Assembly: GCA_035547695.1 (NCBI GenBank)
Contig: DASZUK010000005.1
Span: forward strand, 1-64,000
DNA from: DASZUK01 sp035547695
GTDB lineage: Bacteria; Actinomycetota; Acidimicrobiia; Acidimicrobiales; RAAP-2
Length of the DNA stretch: 64,000 nucleotides
Reading direction: 5' to 3'
Shown: positions 24,859 to 33,320 of the stretch, piece by piece
Layout: the number at the start of each line of letters is the position of its first letter
Numbering within the stretch: the first letter of the stretch is position 1
The notes under the pieces: generated by a model
The model's database searches: none
Told to the model about the DNA's origin: nothing
Seen by the model: the letters and a program-made list of their open reading frames with translations, nothing else
Program-made: the position numbers and the translations under genes

Positions 24859-27800
24859 GTGGCCGCTCCGACCATCGGCATCACCGACCCTCCCCCCACC
24901 CGGCTGCGGCCGGTCCGCATCGACGACAAGTACGCAGCCACCTCCGGCCGGGTGCTGCTGTCCGGCATCGAGGCCCTGGTCCGGCTGACCCTGGACCAGC
25001 GCCGGTTGGACCGGGCCCGGGGCCTGAACACGGCGGCGTACGTCAGCGGCTACGAGGGGTCCCCGCTCGGCGGGCTGGACCTGGACCTGAAGAAGGCGTC
25101 GTCGTTCCTGGACGACGCCGGGGTGGTGTTCTCCCCCGGGCTCAACGAGGAGCTGGCGGCCACCGCGGTGGCCGGCACCCAACTGCTGGGCGAGCTGGCC
25201 GGTCGCCGGCACGACGGGGTGGTCGGGTTCTGGTACGGCAAGAACCCCGGCCTGGACCGGGCGGCGGACGCCATCCGGCACGGCAACACCTCCGGCACCA
25301 TGCCGTTGGGCGGGGCGGTGGCGTTCATCGGGGACGACCCGTACTGCAAGTCGTCCACCCTGCCCAGCTCCTGCGAGTGGATGGCTCGCAGCCTGGCGCT
25401 GCCGCTGCTGGCCCCCGGCACGGTGGCCGACGTCCGGACGCTGGGGCTGCACGCCGTGGCCCTCAGCCGGTACGCCGGGGTGTGGACCGGGCTGAAGATC
25501 GTGGCCGACGTCGCCGACGGCGCGGCCACCGTCGAGCTGGACGACCCGGAGGGCTGGGTCCCGGCGCCGGACGTCGACCGGCAGGCTCACCCCCCGGTGC
25601 TGCTCGGGCCGCAGTCGGTGCTGGCGGAACAGCACCTGCTGGAGGTCCGGCTGCCGCGGGCCCGTGAGTACGCCCGGCAGGCCCGCCTGAACCGGGTCAC
25701 GTTCGAGCCGCACCGGGCCACCGTCGGGCTGGTGGCCCCCGGCCTGGCCTACGAGGCGACGCTTCGGGCCCTGGCCGACCTCGGCCTGGACCGGGACTGG
25801 TGGCACGCCCTCGGGCTCCGGCTGGTCCGGCTGGCGATGCCGTGGCCGCTGGACGCCGCCCACGTCCGGGAGCTGCTGGCCGGGCTGGACCGGGTGGTGG
25901 TGGTGGAGGACAAGACCGGGTTCGTGGAGGGCCAGGTCAAAGAGGCCCTGTACGGCCAGGCCGGCGGACCGCAGGTGATCGGCAAGGAGGACGGCGACGG
26001 CCGGGTGCTGGTGCCGGCCCACGGCTCGGTGACCAGCGAGCTGGTGACCGACGTGCTGGCCCGGGTGTTCGGGGACCGGCTGCCGGAGGACGCCCGGCGG
26101 CGGCTGGACCGGATGCGGCGGCCGGAGCGGCTGACGGTGCGGTCGTCGCCACTGCCGGCCCGGACCCCGTACTTCTGCTCGGGCTGCCCCCACAACCGGT
26201 CCACCCGGGCCGGCGACGACCAGTTGGTCGGGCTGGGCATCGGCTGCCACGTCATGGTGGCCCTCGACGACGACGGCCGCGGCCACCACGTCGGGATGAC
26301 CCAGATGGGCGGCGAAGGGGCCCAGTGGAACGGGCTGGCGCCGTTCACCGACGACGGCCACTACTTCCAGAACCTGGGCGACGGCACCTTCTTCCACTCC
26401 GGCTCCCTGGCCATCCGGGCCGCGGTGGCCGCCGGGGTGGACATCACCTACAAGCTGCTGTTCAACCAGGCCGTGGCCATGACCGGCGGGCAGTCCCCGG
26501 AGGGCCGGTTCGACGTGCCGGCCCTGACCCGGTGGCTGGCGGTGGAGGGGGTCCGCAAGGTGGTGGTGACCACCCCGGACCCCGCGGCCTACCGCCACGT
26601 CGACCTGGACCCGGTCGCCGAGGTCCGCCACCGTGACGACCTGGCCGCCGTCCAGCAGGAGCTGGGCGCCGTCGGCGGGGTGACGGTGCTGGTCCACGAC
26701 GACCGCTGCGCCGCCGAGGAGCGACGGCTGCGCCGGCGCGGCGTCCTGCCGACCCCGCCGGAGAAGGTGTGGATCAACCAGCGGGTCTGCGAGGGCTGCG
26801 GGGACTGCGGCCGAAAGTCCACCTGCCTGTCCGTGGTGCCGGTGCAGACCGACCTGGGCCGCAAGACCGCCATCCACCAGGGGTCCTGCAACAAGGACTT
26901 CTCCTGCCTCGACGGTGACTGCCCGTCGTTCGTGGTGGCCACCCCGAAGCGCCGGGCCGCCCTCCGCCGGCGCCGTGCGGCCGCGAAAGCTGCGAGAGCC
27001 GAGAAGGCCGAGAAGACCGAGAAGGGCGGGAAGGCCGGGCAGCAGGCGGGGCGGCTGCCGGAGCCGCCGGTGGCCCTGCCGGAACCGGTGCTGCGGGTAC
27101 CGGTCACCGACACCCTGGTCCGGATGCCCGGGATCGGCGGCACCGGGGTGGTGACGGTGTCCCGGATCCTGCAGATGGCGGCCCACCTGGACGGCCGGTA
27201 CGCCGCGGGGCTGGAGCAGACCGGGCTGGCCCAGAAGGGGGGGCCGGTGGTGGCCGACGTCCGCATCGCCGACACCCCGGTGGGGGGGGCGGTGCGGGCC
27301 GGCCGGCGGTCGGTGGACGTGCTGCTCGGCTTCGACCTGCTGGGGGCGGCCAGCCCGCCGAACCTGGCGGTGGCCGACCGGGACCGGACGGTGGCGGTGG
27401 TCAACACCGCGGCGATCCCGACGGCGGCCATGGTGCACAACACCACGGTGTCGTTCCCGCCGACGTCGGAGGTGGTGGACCGCATCGAGGCCGAGACCAG
27501 GGCCGGCGACAACGCCTACCTGGACGCCGAGTGGATGGCCGAGCAGTTGTCCGAGGACCACCTGGCCACCAACATGGTGCTGCTGGGCGCCGCCTACCAG
27601 CACGGCTGCCTGCCGGTGTCGGCGGCCGCCGTGGAGGAGGCCATCACCCTGAACGGGGTGGCCGTCGGCGACAACCTGGCCGCCTTCCGCTGGGGCCGGG
27701 CCGCCGTGGTGGACCGGGCCGCGGTCGTCCGGGCCCTGTCCGGCCCGGCGGCCCCCACCGGCGGCGCGGTGTCGTCGGGCACCCTGGCCGACGAGGTGGA

Positions 27801-28524
27801 CCCGGCCGCCCTGGCCGCTGCCGAACGGCAGGTGGCGGCCACGGACCTGCCCGCGGCCCTCCGGCCGGTGGTGGCCCCGAGGGTGGCCGACCTGGTCGGC
27901 TACCAGAGCCCGGCCTACGCCGCCCGGTACCTGGAGGAGGTGGCCGCGGTGGCCCGGGCGGAGGCCGGCCGCTGCCCCGGGGGCCCGCCGGTGGTGGCCG
28001 ACGCCTACGCCCGGGGCCTGCACAAGCTGATGGCCTACAAGGACGAGTACGAGGTGGCCCGGCTGCACCTGCTGGCGGCCGAGCGGGCTCGGCTGGACCG
28101 GGAGCTGGGCCCGGACCACCGGGTGAAGGTGCTGCTGCACCCCCCGGTACTGCGGGCCGTGGGCCTGCACCGCAAGATCAGCCTCGGCCCGGCCACCTGG
28201 CCGGTGTTCCGGATGCTGCGGGCCGGCCGGCGGCTCCGTGGCACCGCCCTGGACCTGTTCGGGAAGACCCGCATGCGGCGGACCGAGCGGGAGCTGGTGG
28301 ACGATTACCGCCGGCTGGTCGGCGCGGCTCTGGCCCATCTCGGCCCGGACACCGCCGGGCAGGTGGCCGAGGTGGCCGCCCTGGCCGACGTGGTCCGGGG
28401 GTTCGAGGACGTGAAGGCGGCCACCGTCACCCAGTTCCGGGACCGCGGCGCCGCGCTGCTCGGCGCCCTGGCCGGGGGCGTGGCAAAGGCCGAGGCCGGG
28501 GCCGGGGCCGACACCGGGGCCTAG
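24859..28524 (+). CDS. Indolepyruvate ferredoxin oxidoreductase, fused large form
   Basis: A 1221-residue fused 2-oxoacid:ferredoxin oxidoreductase that decarboxylates arylpyruvates (or branched 2-oxo acids) to acyl-CoA with ferredoxin reduction. The N-terminal half holds the pyrimidine-binding region (YEGSPLGGLDLDL) and the TPP motif GIGCHVMVALDDDGRG...GMTQMGGEGAQW. A cysteine cluster follows (CEGCGDCGRKSTC ... CNKDFSCLDGDC). After a Lys/Glu-rich linker comes the gamma domain (MPGIGGTGVVTVSRIL, GLEQTGLAQKGGPVVADVRI), then a C-terminal domain of the large aerobic type. GTG 24859 follows GAGGAG. It is divergent from the Lrp gene. The stop TAG shares the palindrome CTAG with the stop of the convergent next gene. 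Confidence 0.9.
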   Translation: MAAPTIGITDPPPTRLRPVRIDDKYAATSGRVLLSGIEALVRLTLDQRRLDRARGLNTAAYVSGYEGSPLGGLDLDLKKASSFLDDAGVVFSPGLNEELAATAVAGTQLLGELAGRRHDGVVGFWYGKNPGLDRAADAIRHGNTSGTMPLGGAVAFIGDDPYCKSSTLPSSCEWMARSLALPLLAPGTVADVRTLGLHAVALSRYAGVWTGLKIVADVADGAATVELDDPEGWVPAPDVDRQAHPPVLLGPQSVLAEQHLLEVRLPRAREYARQARLNRVTFEPHRATVGLVAPGLAYEATLRALADLGLDRDWWHALGLRLVRLAMPWPLDAAHVRELLAGLDRVVVVEDKTGFVEGQVKEALYGQAGGPQVIGKEDGDGRVLVPAHGSVTSELVTDVLARVFGDRLPEDARRRLDRMRRPERLTVRSSPLPARTPYFCSGCPHNRSTRAGDDQLVGLGIGCHVMVALDDDGRGHHVGMTQMGGEGAQWNGLAPFTDDGHYFQNLGDGTFFHSGSLAIRAAVAAGVDITYKLLFNQAVAMTGGQSPEGRFDVPALTRWLAVEGVRKVVVTTPDPAAYRHVDLDPVAEVRHRDDLAAVQQELGAVGGVTVLVHDDRCAAEERRLRRRGVLPTPPEKVWINQRVCEGCGDCGRKSTCLSVVPVQTDLGRKTAIHQGSCNKDFSCLDGDCPSFVVATPKRRAALRRRRAAAKAARAEKAEKTEKGGKAGQQAGRLPEPPVALPEPVLRVPVTDTLVRMPGIGGTGVVTVSRILQMAAHLDGRYAAGLEQTGLAQKGGPVVADVRIADTPVGGAVRAGRRSVDVLLGFDLLGAASPPNLAVADRDRTVAVVNTAAIPTAAMVHNTTVSFPPTSEVVDRIEAETRAGDNAYLDAEWMAEQLSEDHLATNMVLLGAAYQHGCLPVSAAAVEEAITLNGVAVGDNLAAFRWGRAAVVDRAAVVRALSGPAAPTGGAVSSGTLADEVDPAALAAAERQVAATDLPAALRPVVAPRVADLVGYQSPAYAARYLEEVAAVARAEAGRCPGGPPVVADAYARGLHKLMAYKDEYEVARLHLLAAERARLDRELGPDHRVKVLLHPPVLRAVGLHRKISLGPATWPVFRMLRAGRRLRGTALDLFGKTRMRRTERELVDDYRRLVGAALAHLGPDTAGQVAEVAALADVVRGFEDVKAATVTQFRDRGAALLGALAGGVAKAEAGAGADTGA

Positions 28525-30173
28525 GCGTCGCTGCCGTAGAAGGCGGCGTCGCCGTAGCTGAAGATGCCGCCGTCGGCTGCCACGAACCAGTAGCCGGCGC
28601 CGTCGGGGGTGGCGGCCATGGCCACGATCGGCCGGTTCAGCGGCTGGCCGCCCATGGAGCCGTAGAAGGTGGCGTCGCCGTAGCTGAAGATGCCGCCGTC
28701 GGCTGCCACGAACCAGTAGCCGCGGCCGGTCGGTGACGCGGCCATGCCGACGATGGGCTTGTTGAGCGGCCGGCCGCCCATAGAGCCGTAGAAGGTGGCG
28801 TCGCCGTAGCTGAAGATGCCGCCGTCGGCGGCCACCAGCCAGTAGCCGGCGCCGTCGGGGGTGGCGGCCATGGCCACGATCGGCCGGTTCAGCGGCTGGC
28901 CGCCCATGGAGCCGTAGAAGGTGGCGTCGCCGAAGCTGAAGATGCCGCCGTCGGCGGCCACGAACCAGTAGCCGCGGCCGTCGGGGGTGGCGGCCATGCC
29001 GACGATGGGCTTGTCCAGGCGCAGCGACCCGGCGGAGCCGTAGAAGGTGGCGTCGCCGAAGCTGAAGATGCCGCCGTCGGCGGCCACCAGCCAGTACCCG
29101 GCGCCGTCGGGGGTGGCGGCCATGCCGACGACCGGGGCGTTCAGCGGCTGGCCGCCCATGGACCCCGAGAAGGCGGCGTCGCCGTAGCTGAACACCGCCC
29201 CGTCGGAGTCCACCAGCCAGTACCCGGCGCCGTCGGGAGTGGACACCATGTCCACCGCCGACGGCGCCCCGCCCGGCCCGGGGGAGCCGGCGCCGCCACC
29301 GGTCAACCCGGCCGACGACCCGGTGGTGGCCCCGGGCCCGCCGGCGGCCGACGGCGTGATCCCCAAGGCCTGCTGGGCCTGGGCCCAGGTGAAGGTCTCG
29401 TCTGTCGGGGTCGGTCCGCAGGTGCTCAGGAACACGGCCGCCACCGATCCGCCGCGCCGCGCCGTGGGGTTGTCCGCCGCGCCCATCACCAGCACCGGTG
29501 TGGCGCCGAGGCAGTAGAGAGGGTTGTACCGGGTCAGGATGATGTCGCGGTGGCCCCAGCAGCCGATGGGCAGGAGGGGGTTGCAGTCCTGGTTGGTGGT
29601 GGCAGCGGCCGATCCGCCCCAGCCATCTTCGTACATCCACAGGTAGTTGTCGTAGAGGGTTGTCATGGACCCCCCGGCCCAGATGGTGCCGCCCTGCACC
29701 ACCAGGCCGCCGCCGGTGAGGGCCAGCGGGTGTGTGGGGTCACGACCTCCGTCGGCGCCGGCCTGGGCGTAGGAGTTGAGCTGGGCCGTCATCGCCGACA
29801 TCGGCGGCAACCCGCGGTCCAGGCGCTCCAGGTTCTCCACCACGAACACCTGCTGCGGCACGGTCAGGGCGTGGAAGGCGGCCAGGTCGAGGTCCATCGG
29901 GCCCACCCCTTCGGCGGCCCGGGCAGCGTTGGTGGCCGCCAGGACGTTGGGGCTGCTGGGGGGGATGTTGGCCGGCGGGTTTGTGGGTGGCAGGGTCCCC
30001 ACCATCGGACGGACCCCGGCGGTGGCCACGCCGGCGGCGGGCCGGGCCGACGGCTGCGCCGCGGCCACCCCGATCGCCACCGGCAGGACGGTCCCCAGGC
30101 CGATGATGGCCGACCCCATGATGGCCGAGCCGACCATCAGGCCGGCCGATCGCCGCGCTCGTCTCACCGCCAT
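28521..30173 (-). CDS. Secreted protein with CAP-like domain and six 42-residue repeats
   Basis: 550 residues. A signal peptide (basic MAVRRARRS, hydrophobic GSAIMGSAIIGLGTVLPVAIGV) precedes a Pro-rich linker and a CAP-like domain (NVLAATNAARAAEGVGPMDLDLAAFHAL, ENLERLDRGLPPMS, GCWGHRDIILTRY, paired Cys in QDCNPLLPIGC). A Gly/Ala/Thr hinge is followed by six near-identical 42-residue units (GYWLVAADGGIFSYGDATFYGSMGGxxLNxPIVGMAATPDG). The 126-bp DNA repeats are highly conserved, suggesting recent expansion or gene conversion. ATG 30173 was chosen because an export signal starts there. It is a paralogue, in architecture, of the gene at 20781-22307. Confidence 0.82.
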   Translation of the reverse strand: MAVRRARRSAGLMVGSAIMGSAIIGLGTVLPVAIGVAAAQPSARPAAGVATAGVRPMVGTLPPTNPPANIPPSSPNVLAATNAARAAEGVGPMDLDLAAFHALTVPQQVFVVENLERLDRGLPPMSAMTAQLNSYAQAGADGGRDPTHPLALTGGGLVVQGGTIWAGGSMTTLYDNYLWMYEDGWGGSAAATTNQDCNPLLPIGCWGHRDIILTRYNPLYCLGATPVLVMGAADNPTARRGGSVAAVFLSTCGPTPTDETFTWAQAQQALGITPSAAGGPGATTGSSAGLTGGGAGSPGPGGAPSAVDMVSTPDGAGYWLVDSDGAVFSYGDAAFSGSMGGQPLNAPVVGMAATPDGAGYWLVAADGGIFSFGDATFYGSAGSLRLDKPIVGMAATPDGRGYWFVAADGGIFSFGDATFYGSMGGQPLNRPIVAMAATPDGAGYWLVAADGGIFSYGDATFYGSMGGRPLNKPIVGMAASPTGRGYWFVAADGGIFSYGDATFYGSMGGQPLNRPIVAMAATPDGAGYWFVAADGGIFSYGDAAFYGSDA

Positions 30174-30376
30174 TCGCCCCCGACCTTTCCGCCACAAGCC
30201 TTCGCCGTTCACCGCGTTCGCCAATGGCAACGGGGCAACAGCCGCCACCTTTCGGCCCAACTGTCGTCCACCAGGGATTACTGCTCGGTAATCGAACATC
30301 CCCGTGCGAGGAAGGACGGTCGGACCAGCTCGACGCCTGCGGCGCGGTGGCAGGACGCACGTGCCCCCGCCGGGGC
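30174..30376. other. Upstream region of the secreted repeat protein
   Basis: About 200 bp between two leftward genes, somewhat lower in GC near 30280-30300. It presumably holds the promoter of the repeat protein. I looked for a riboswitch of the kind found before cell-wall genes of actinobacteria and saw no convincing one. GGAAAGG precedes the start codon. Confidence 0.45.
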
Positions 30377-30440
30377 CCTACTCGATGGCCCCTACTCGGC
30401 TGCTCGGCGGGCCGCTACTCGGCAGCCGCTACTCGGCGGC
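30377..30440. repeat. CTACTCGG-type tandem units around a stop codon
   Basis: Four imperfect units built on CTACTCGGC (30379, 30392, 30415 and 30429 regions). The last CTA (30429-30431) is the reverse-strand TAG stop of the 122-residue hypothetical gene, so its stop has been multiplied. Confidence 0.75.
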
Positions 30441-30797
30441 GGGCCCCTCCGCTGCCGCATCATCGGGAGCGTCGGGCACCGGCACCTGGACGGTGCCCTG
30501 GGCCAGCAGGTGGTCGATCTGGTCGGCCAGGGTGCCGACCTCGACCGCGCTGTACCAGGTCCGGTCCAGGGTGAGGCCGAGGTTGTGCTGCACCAGGCTC
30601 AGGGCCTCGGGGACGGCGCTGGCCGCGTCGTACACCTCGAACAACCGCCGCTGCAGGGCCTGGGAGGAGACCATCGGGGCCCCACGGGCCGCGGTCTCGT
30701 CGACCAGCGCACGCAGATGATGGGCCGGGCCGGACACCTCCGGTGCCGCCTCCTCGACCGTGTCCGCCGTCGCCGTGCTGCCGCTCAACTGTTCCAT
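30429..30797 (-). CDS. Hypothetical protein, 122 aa
   Basis: I do not recognise this protein. It is acidic and Ala-rich at both ends, with a helical centre (HHLRALVDETAARGAPMVSSQALQRRLFEVYDAASAVPEALSLVQHNL) and a segment VGTLADQIDHLLAQGTV. There is no signal or membrane segment. ATG 30797 has GAGG eight bases upstream. It lies downstream of the SnoaL gene, which is transcribed the same way. Confidence 0.65.
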   Translation of the reverse strand: MEQLSGSTATADTVEEAAPEVSGPAHHLRALVDETAARGAPMVSSQALQRRLFEVYDAASAVPEALSLVQHNLGLTLDRTWYSAVEVGTLADQIDHLLAQGTVQVPVPDAPDDAAAEGPAAE

Positions 30798-30915
30798 GCG
30801 CCATCCTCGTCCATTTTCGAGGCCGGTGGGGTGCACCCACCTGACCACCGCCTTCGGAGGTACAACGCCGGGAACCCCCGGTTCCTTCCGGTCCGGGTCG
30901 CGGAGCGGGCGGGAA

Positions 30916-30955
30916 GGCCGGTCAGGGCCGGAGCGGGCCGGTCAGGGCCAGAGCG
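30916..30955. repeat. Two 20-bp tandem units at the SnoaL-gene stop
   Basis: GGCCGGTCAGGGCCGGAGCG (30916-30935) is followed directly by GGCCGGTCAGGGCCAGAGCG (30936-30955), one mismatch. The TCA in the second unit (30942-30944) is the stop of the SnoaL-like gene. Confidence 0.95.
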
Positions 30956-31496
30956 GCGCCGGGGCGTCCCCGAGCCGGTAGTGGCCGGGCAGCCGGTCGC
31001 CGGCCATGGCGCGCTCGATGCGCTGCTGCATGCCGGGGGCCAGGACGCCCTCGCCGATCATCTCCAGGAACACGGTGCCGGCGTTGCCGACGTCGAAGAA
31101 GTCGCGCTGCCAGCTCCACATCCAGTTGCCGGCGTACTTGAACCAACTGCCGCCGAGGCCGGCCACCTCGTAGTGGGACCCGTCGGGCCGGGTGGCGTCG
31201 GCCACCTGCCGCCACAGCCCCAGCACCTCGCCCTGCCGGTCGTCGATGAGGACCCGCTGGTAGGGATAGGTCCACCCCTCCAGCCCGGCCATCTCGGACC
31301 CCAGGGCGAGCTCCCGGATCTGGTCCCGGCCGACGGCCATGAACTCGTCGTTGGGACCGGCGTTCCAGCCGTAGGTGGCGTCCTCGGTGTACATGTCCGC
31401 CATCGGCCGCCAGTCCCGGTCGGCCTCGCACCTGCGGTTGACGTCCAACCACCGCCGGACCATCTCCTCCAGCTCTTCCCTCGGGTACGCCCCCAT
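30942..31496 (-). CDS. SnoaL/NTF2-like protein of the CYP51 operon
   Basis: 184 residues with an NTF2-like cone fold: EELEEMVRRWLDVNRRCEADRDWRPMADMYTEDATYGWN and the C-terminal VLIDDRQGEVLGLWRQVAD / YEVAGLGGSWFKYAG. The family includes steroid isomerases, polyketide cyclases and non-enzymatic binders, so catalysis is uncertain. Its ATG directly abuts the stop of the CYP51-ferredoxin gene (no gap), and the two are co-transcribed. A hypothetical protein occupies the same place beside cyp51/ferredoxin in Mycobacterium tuberculosis, as I recall (Rv0762c). Confidence 0.8.
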   Translation of the reverse strand: MGAYPREELEEMVRRWLDVNRRCEADRDWRPMADMYTEDATYGWNAGPNDEFMAVGRDQIRELALGSEMAGLEGWTYPYQRVLIDDRQGEVLGLWRQVADATRPDGSHYEVAGLGGSWFKYAGNWMWSWQRDFFDVGNAGTVFLEMIGEGVLAPGMQQRIERAMAGDRLPGHYRLGDAPAPLWP

Positions 31497-33320
31497 TCAG
31501 GCTGTGCCTCCTTGCCCGCCTGGGGCCCCAGCCCCAGGCTCCTCCGATGCGTGGGGCCCCACCCCCACGCCGGCTGTCTCGATGCGCAGTGCGTGGGTGG
31601 GGCAGTCCCGGACGGCGCGCTCGACGGCCGCCCGGTGGTCGTCCGGCGGTCGGTCCACCAGGACGGTGAGCTCGCCCTTCTTGGACACCGAGAACACCGC
31701 CGGGGCCTCGGACTCGCAGACGGCGTGGCCCTGGCAGAGGTCCCGGTCGACCACCACCCGCCAGGTCCGCTCGGCGGTGCCCGCGGCCGCCTCGGCGCCG
31801 GCCACCGGCTCCCCGGCGGTCGACGTGGCGGCGCCGGCCGTGGCCCCGGCGCCGGACCCGTCGGCGCCGGGCTCGTCGGCGCCGGCGCCGCGACGGCGGT
31901 AGCGGACCAGGCAGGGCTGCTGTAGTTGGACGACCATCTTGGAGTGGTCGTTCCGGTAGGACGCCGGGGGCTGGGCCAGCTCGAACTCCCAGCCCCGGAG
32001 CAGGACGGAGAAGATGGCCTTCAACTGCATCATGGCGAAGGGGGCCCCGACGCAGCGGTGGCGGCCGGCCCCGAAGGGGATCCAGGTCCAGGGGTTGGCC
32101 CGGTCCTCCACCCGGGGGTCCAGGTACCGGGTGGGGACGAAGGCGTCGGGGTCCGGGAAGTCCTCCGGTATCCGGTTGGAGACGGCCGGGGTGGCCCCGA
32201 CCAGGCTGCCGGGCCGGATGCGGTAGCCGCCGTAGGCCAGGTCGTCCTTGGCCACCCGCAGCACCAGGATCAGCGGTGGGTGCAGCCGGAGGGCTTCCTT
32301 GATGGCGGACTCCAGCCGGGGCATCTCGCGCAGGGCCTGGTAGCTGACCTCGGAACCGTCGGCGTACAACTGGTCCAGCTCGGCGGTGACCGCGGCCAGC
32401 TCGTCGGGGTGCCGGAGCAGCTCGATGAGGGTCCAGGCCGCGGTGCCCGACGTGGTGTGGTGGCCGGCGAACATCATGGAGATGAACATGCCGGTGACCT
32501 CGTCGGCAGAGAACCGGGCGGAGCCGTCGTCGTTGCGGACCGACATGAGGACGTCCAGCAGGTCCTTGTCGCCTTGGCCGTCCTCCCGGCCGTCGGTCCC
32601 GCCGGCCTTCCCGCCGGCCGTGTCGGGCCCGGCAGCGGCGGCCGCACCGGCACCAGCATCGGCCGCGGCACGGCCGTCCATGATGACCTGCACCAGGGCC
32701 ACCAGCCCCACCCGGGCCTGGTCGCGGCGGCGGAAGCTGTCGATGGGGGCGTAGGGGTCGACGTAGGCGATGGCGTCGGTGCCCTGCTCCAGGTCGTGGT
32801 AGAGGGCGGCGAACCGCGGGTCGAGCTGGCGGCGGAACTTGCGGCCGATGAGGCAGGCCGACGAGGTGTAGATGGTGAGCTCCGCGAACCACTCCAGCAG
32901 GTCGATGTCGCCGCGGTCCCCCCAGGCGGCCACCATGCCGTCGACCTCGGCGGCGATGGTGGCGGCGTGGCCGCGCATGAACTTGTCCCGGAGGGCCTGG
33001 TTGTGCAGCATCTCCCGCCGCCGCTCCGGCGGGGCGTCGAACACCACCCCCTCGCCGAAGATGGGGGTCATGAACGGGTAGGCCTCGGCCTGGTCCATGA
33101 GCTCCTCGGGGGCCCGGAAGAAGAACTCGTTGGCGTCGGCGCCGCTGAGCAGTACCACGTCCCGGCCGCCGATCCGGAACCGGCCGATGTCGCCGCACTC
33201 GTCCCGGAGCCGCCGCATCAGGGCGATGGGGTCGGCCCGGAGCTCGTCCAGGTGGTCGCCGTCGACGCCGCCGGACACCACCGGTGGGTCGGTCAGGTCG
33301 GTGCCGATAGCCGTCATCAT
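31497..33320 (-). CDS. CYP51-type cytochrome P450 fused to a 3Fe-4S ferredoxin
   Basis: 607 residues. Residues 1 to ~460 form a P450 with strong CYP51 (sterol 14-alpha-demethylase) character: SMMFAGHHTTSGTAAWTLIELLRHP in the I-helix, the ExxR pair in KEALRLHPPL, RIPEDFPDPDAFVPTRY, and heme loop FGAGRHRCVGAPFA. An Ala/Gly-rich linker of about 45 residues joins a ferredoxin domain (CQGHAVC ... DCPTHAL) of the 3Fe-4S P450-partner type, so electron donor and oxygenase are one chain. A 25-residue Ala/Gly insertion lies in the F-G/H region. Mycobacteria have the same two domains as separate neighbouring genes; a comparable fusion is known from Methylococcus. The ATG overlaps the SDR stop (ATGA). 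The sterol or terpenoid substrate is inferred. Confidence 0.9.
   Translation of the reverse strand: MMTAIGTDLTDPPVVSGGVDGDHLDELRADPIALMRRLRDECGDIGRFRIGGRDVVLLSGADANEFFFRAPEELMDQAEAYPFMTPIFGEGVVFDAPPERRREMLHNQALRDKFMRGHAATIAAEVDGMVAAWGDRGDIDLLEWFAELTIYTSSACLIGRKFRRQLDPRFAALYHDLEQGTDAIAYVDPYAPIDSFRRRDQARVGLVALVQVIMDGRAAADAGAGAAAAAGPDTAGGKAGGTDGREDGQGDKDLLDVLMSVRNDDGSARFSADEVTGMFISMMFAGHHTTSGTAAWTLIELLRHPDELAAVTAELDQLYADGSEVSYQALREMPRLESAIKEALRLHPPLILVLRVAKDDLAYGGYRIRPGSLVGATPAVSNRIPEDFPDPDAFVPTRYLDPRVEDRANPWTWIPFGAGRHRCVGAPFAMMQLKAIFSVLLRGWEFELAQPPASYRNDHSKMVVQLQQPCLVRYRRRGAGADEPGADGSGAGATAGAATSTAGEPVAGAEAAAGTAERTWRVVVDRDLCQGHAVCESEAPAVFSVSKKGELTVLVDRPPDDHRAAVERAVRDCPTHALRIETAGVGVGPHASEEPGAGAPGGQGGTA

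Noticed and set aside
28530..29230. CRISPR-like array of 126-bp repeats
   Set aside because: The repeats are in frame and encode the 42-residue protein repeat; no short repeat/spacer pattern exists.
24181..29640. Very long open frame on the reverse strand opposite the indolepyruvate oxidoreductase
   Set aside because: It is a GC-bias shadow: low-complexity Arg/Gly/Ala-rich translation without motifs, whereas the forward frame has clear enzyme domains.
30174..30300. Cyclic-dinucleotide riboswitch before the secreted repeat protein
   Set aside because: A few G-rich pieces (GGAAAGG, CGGGGGCGAA) are suggestive, but the paired elements of known classes could not be assembled.
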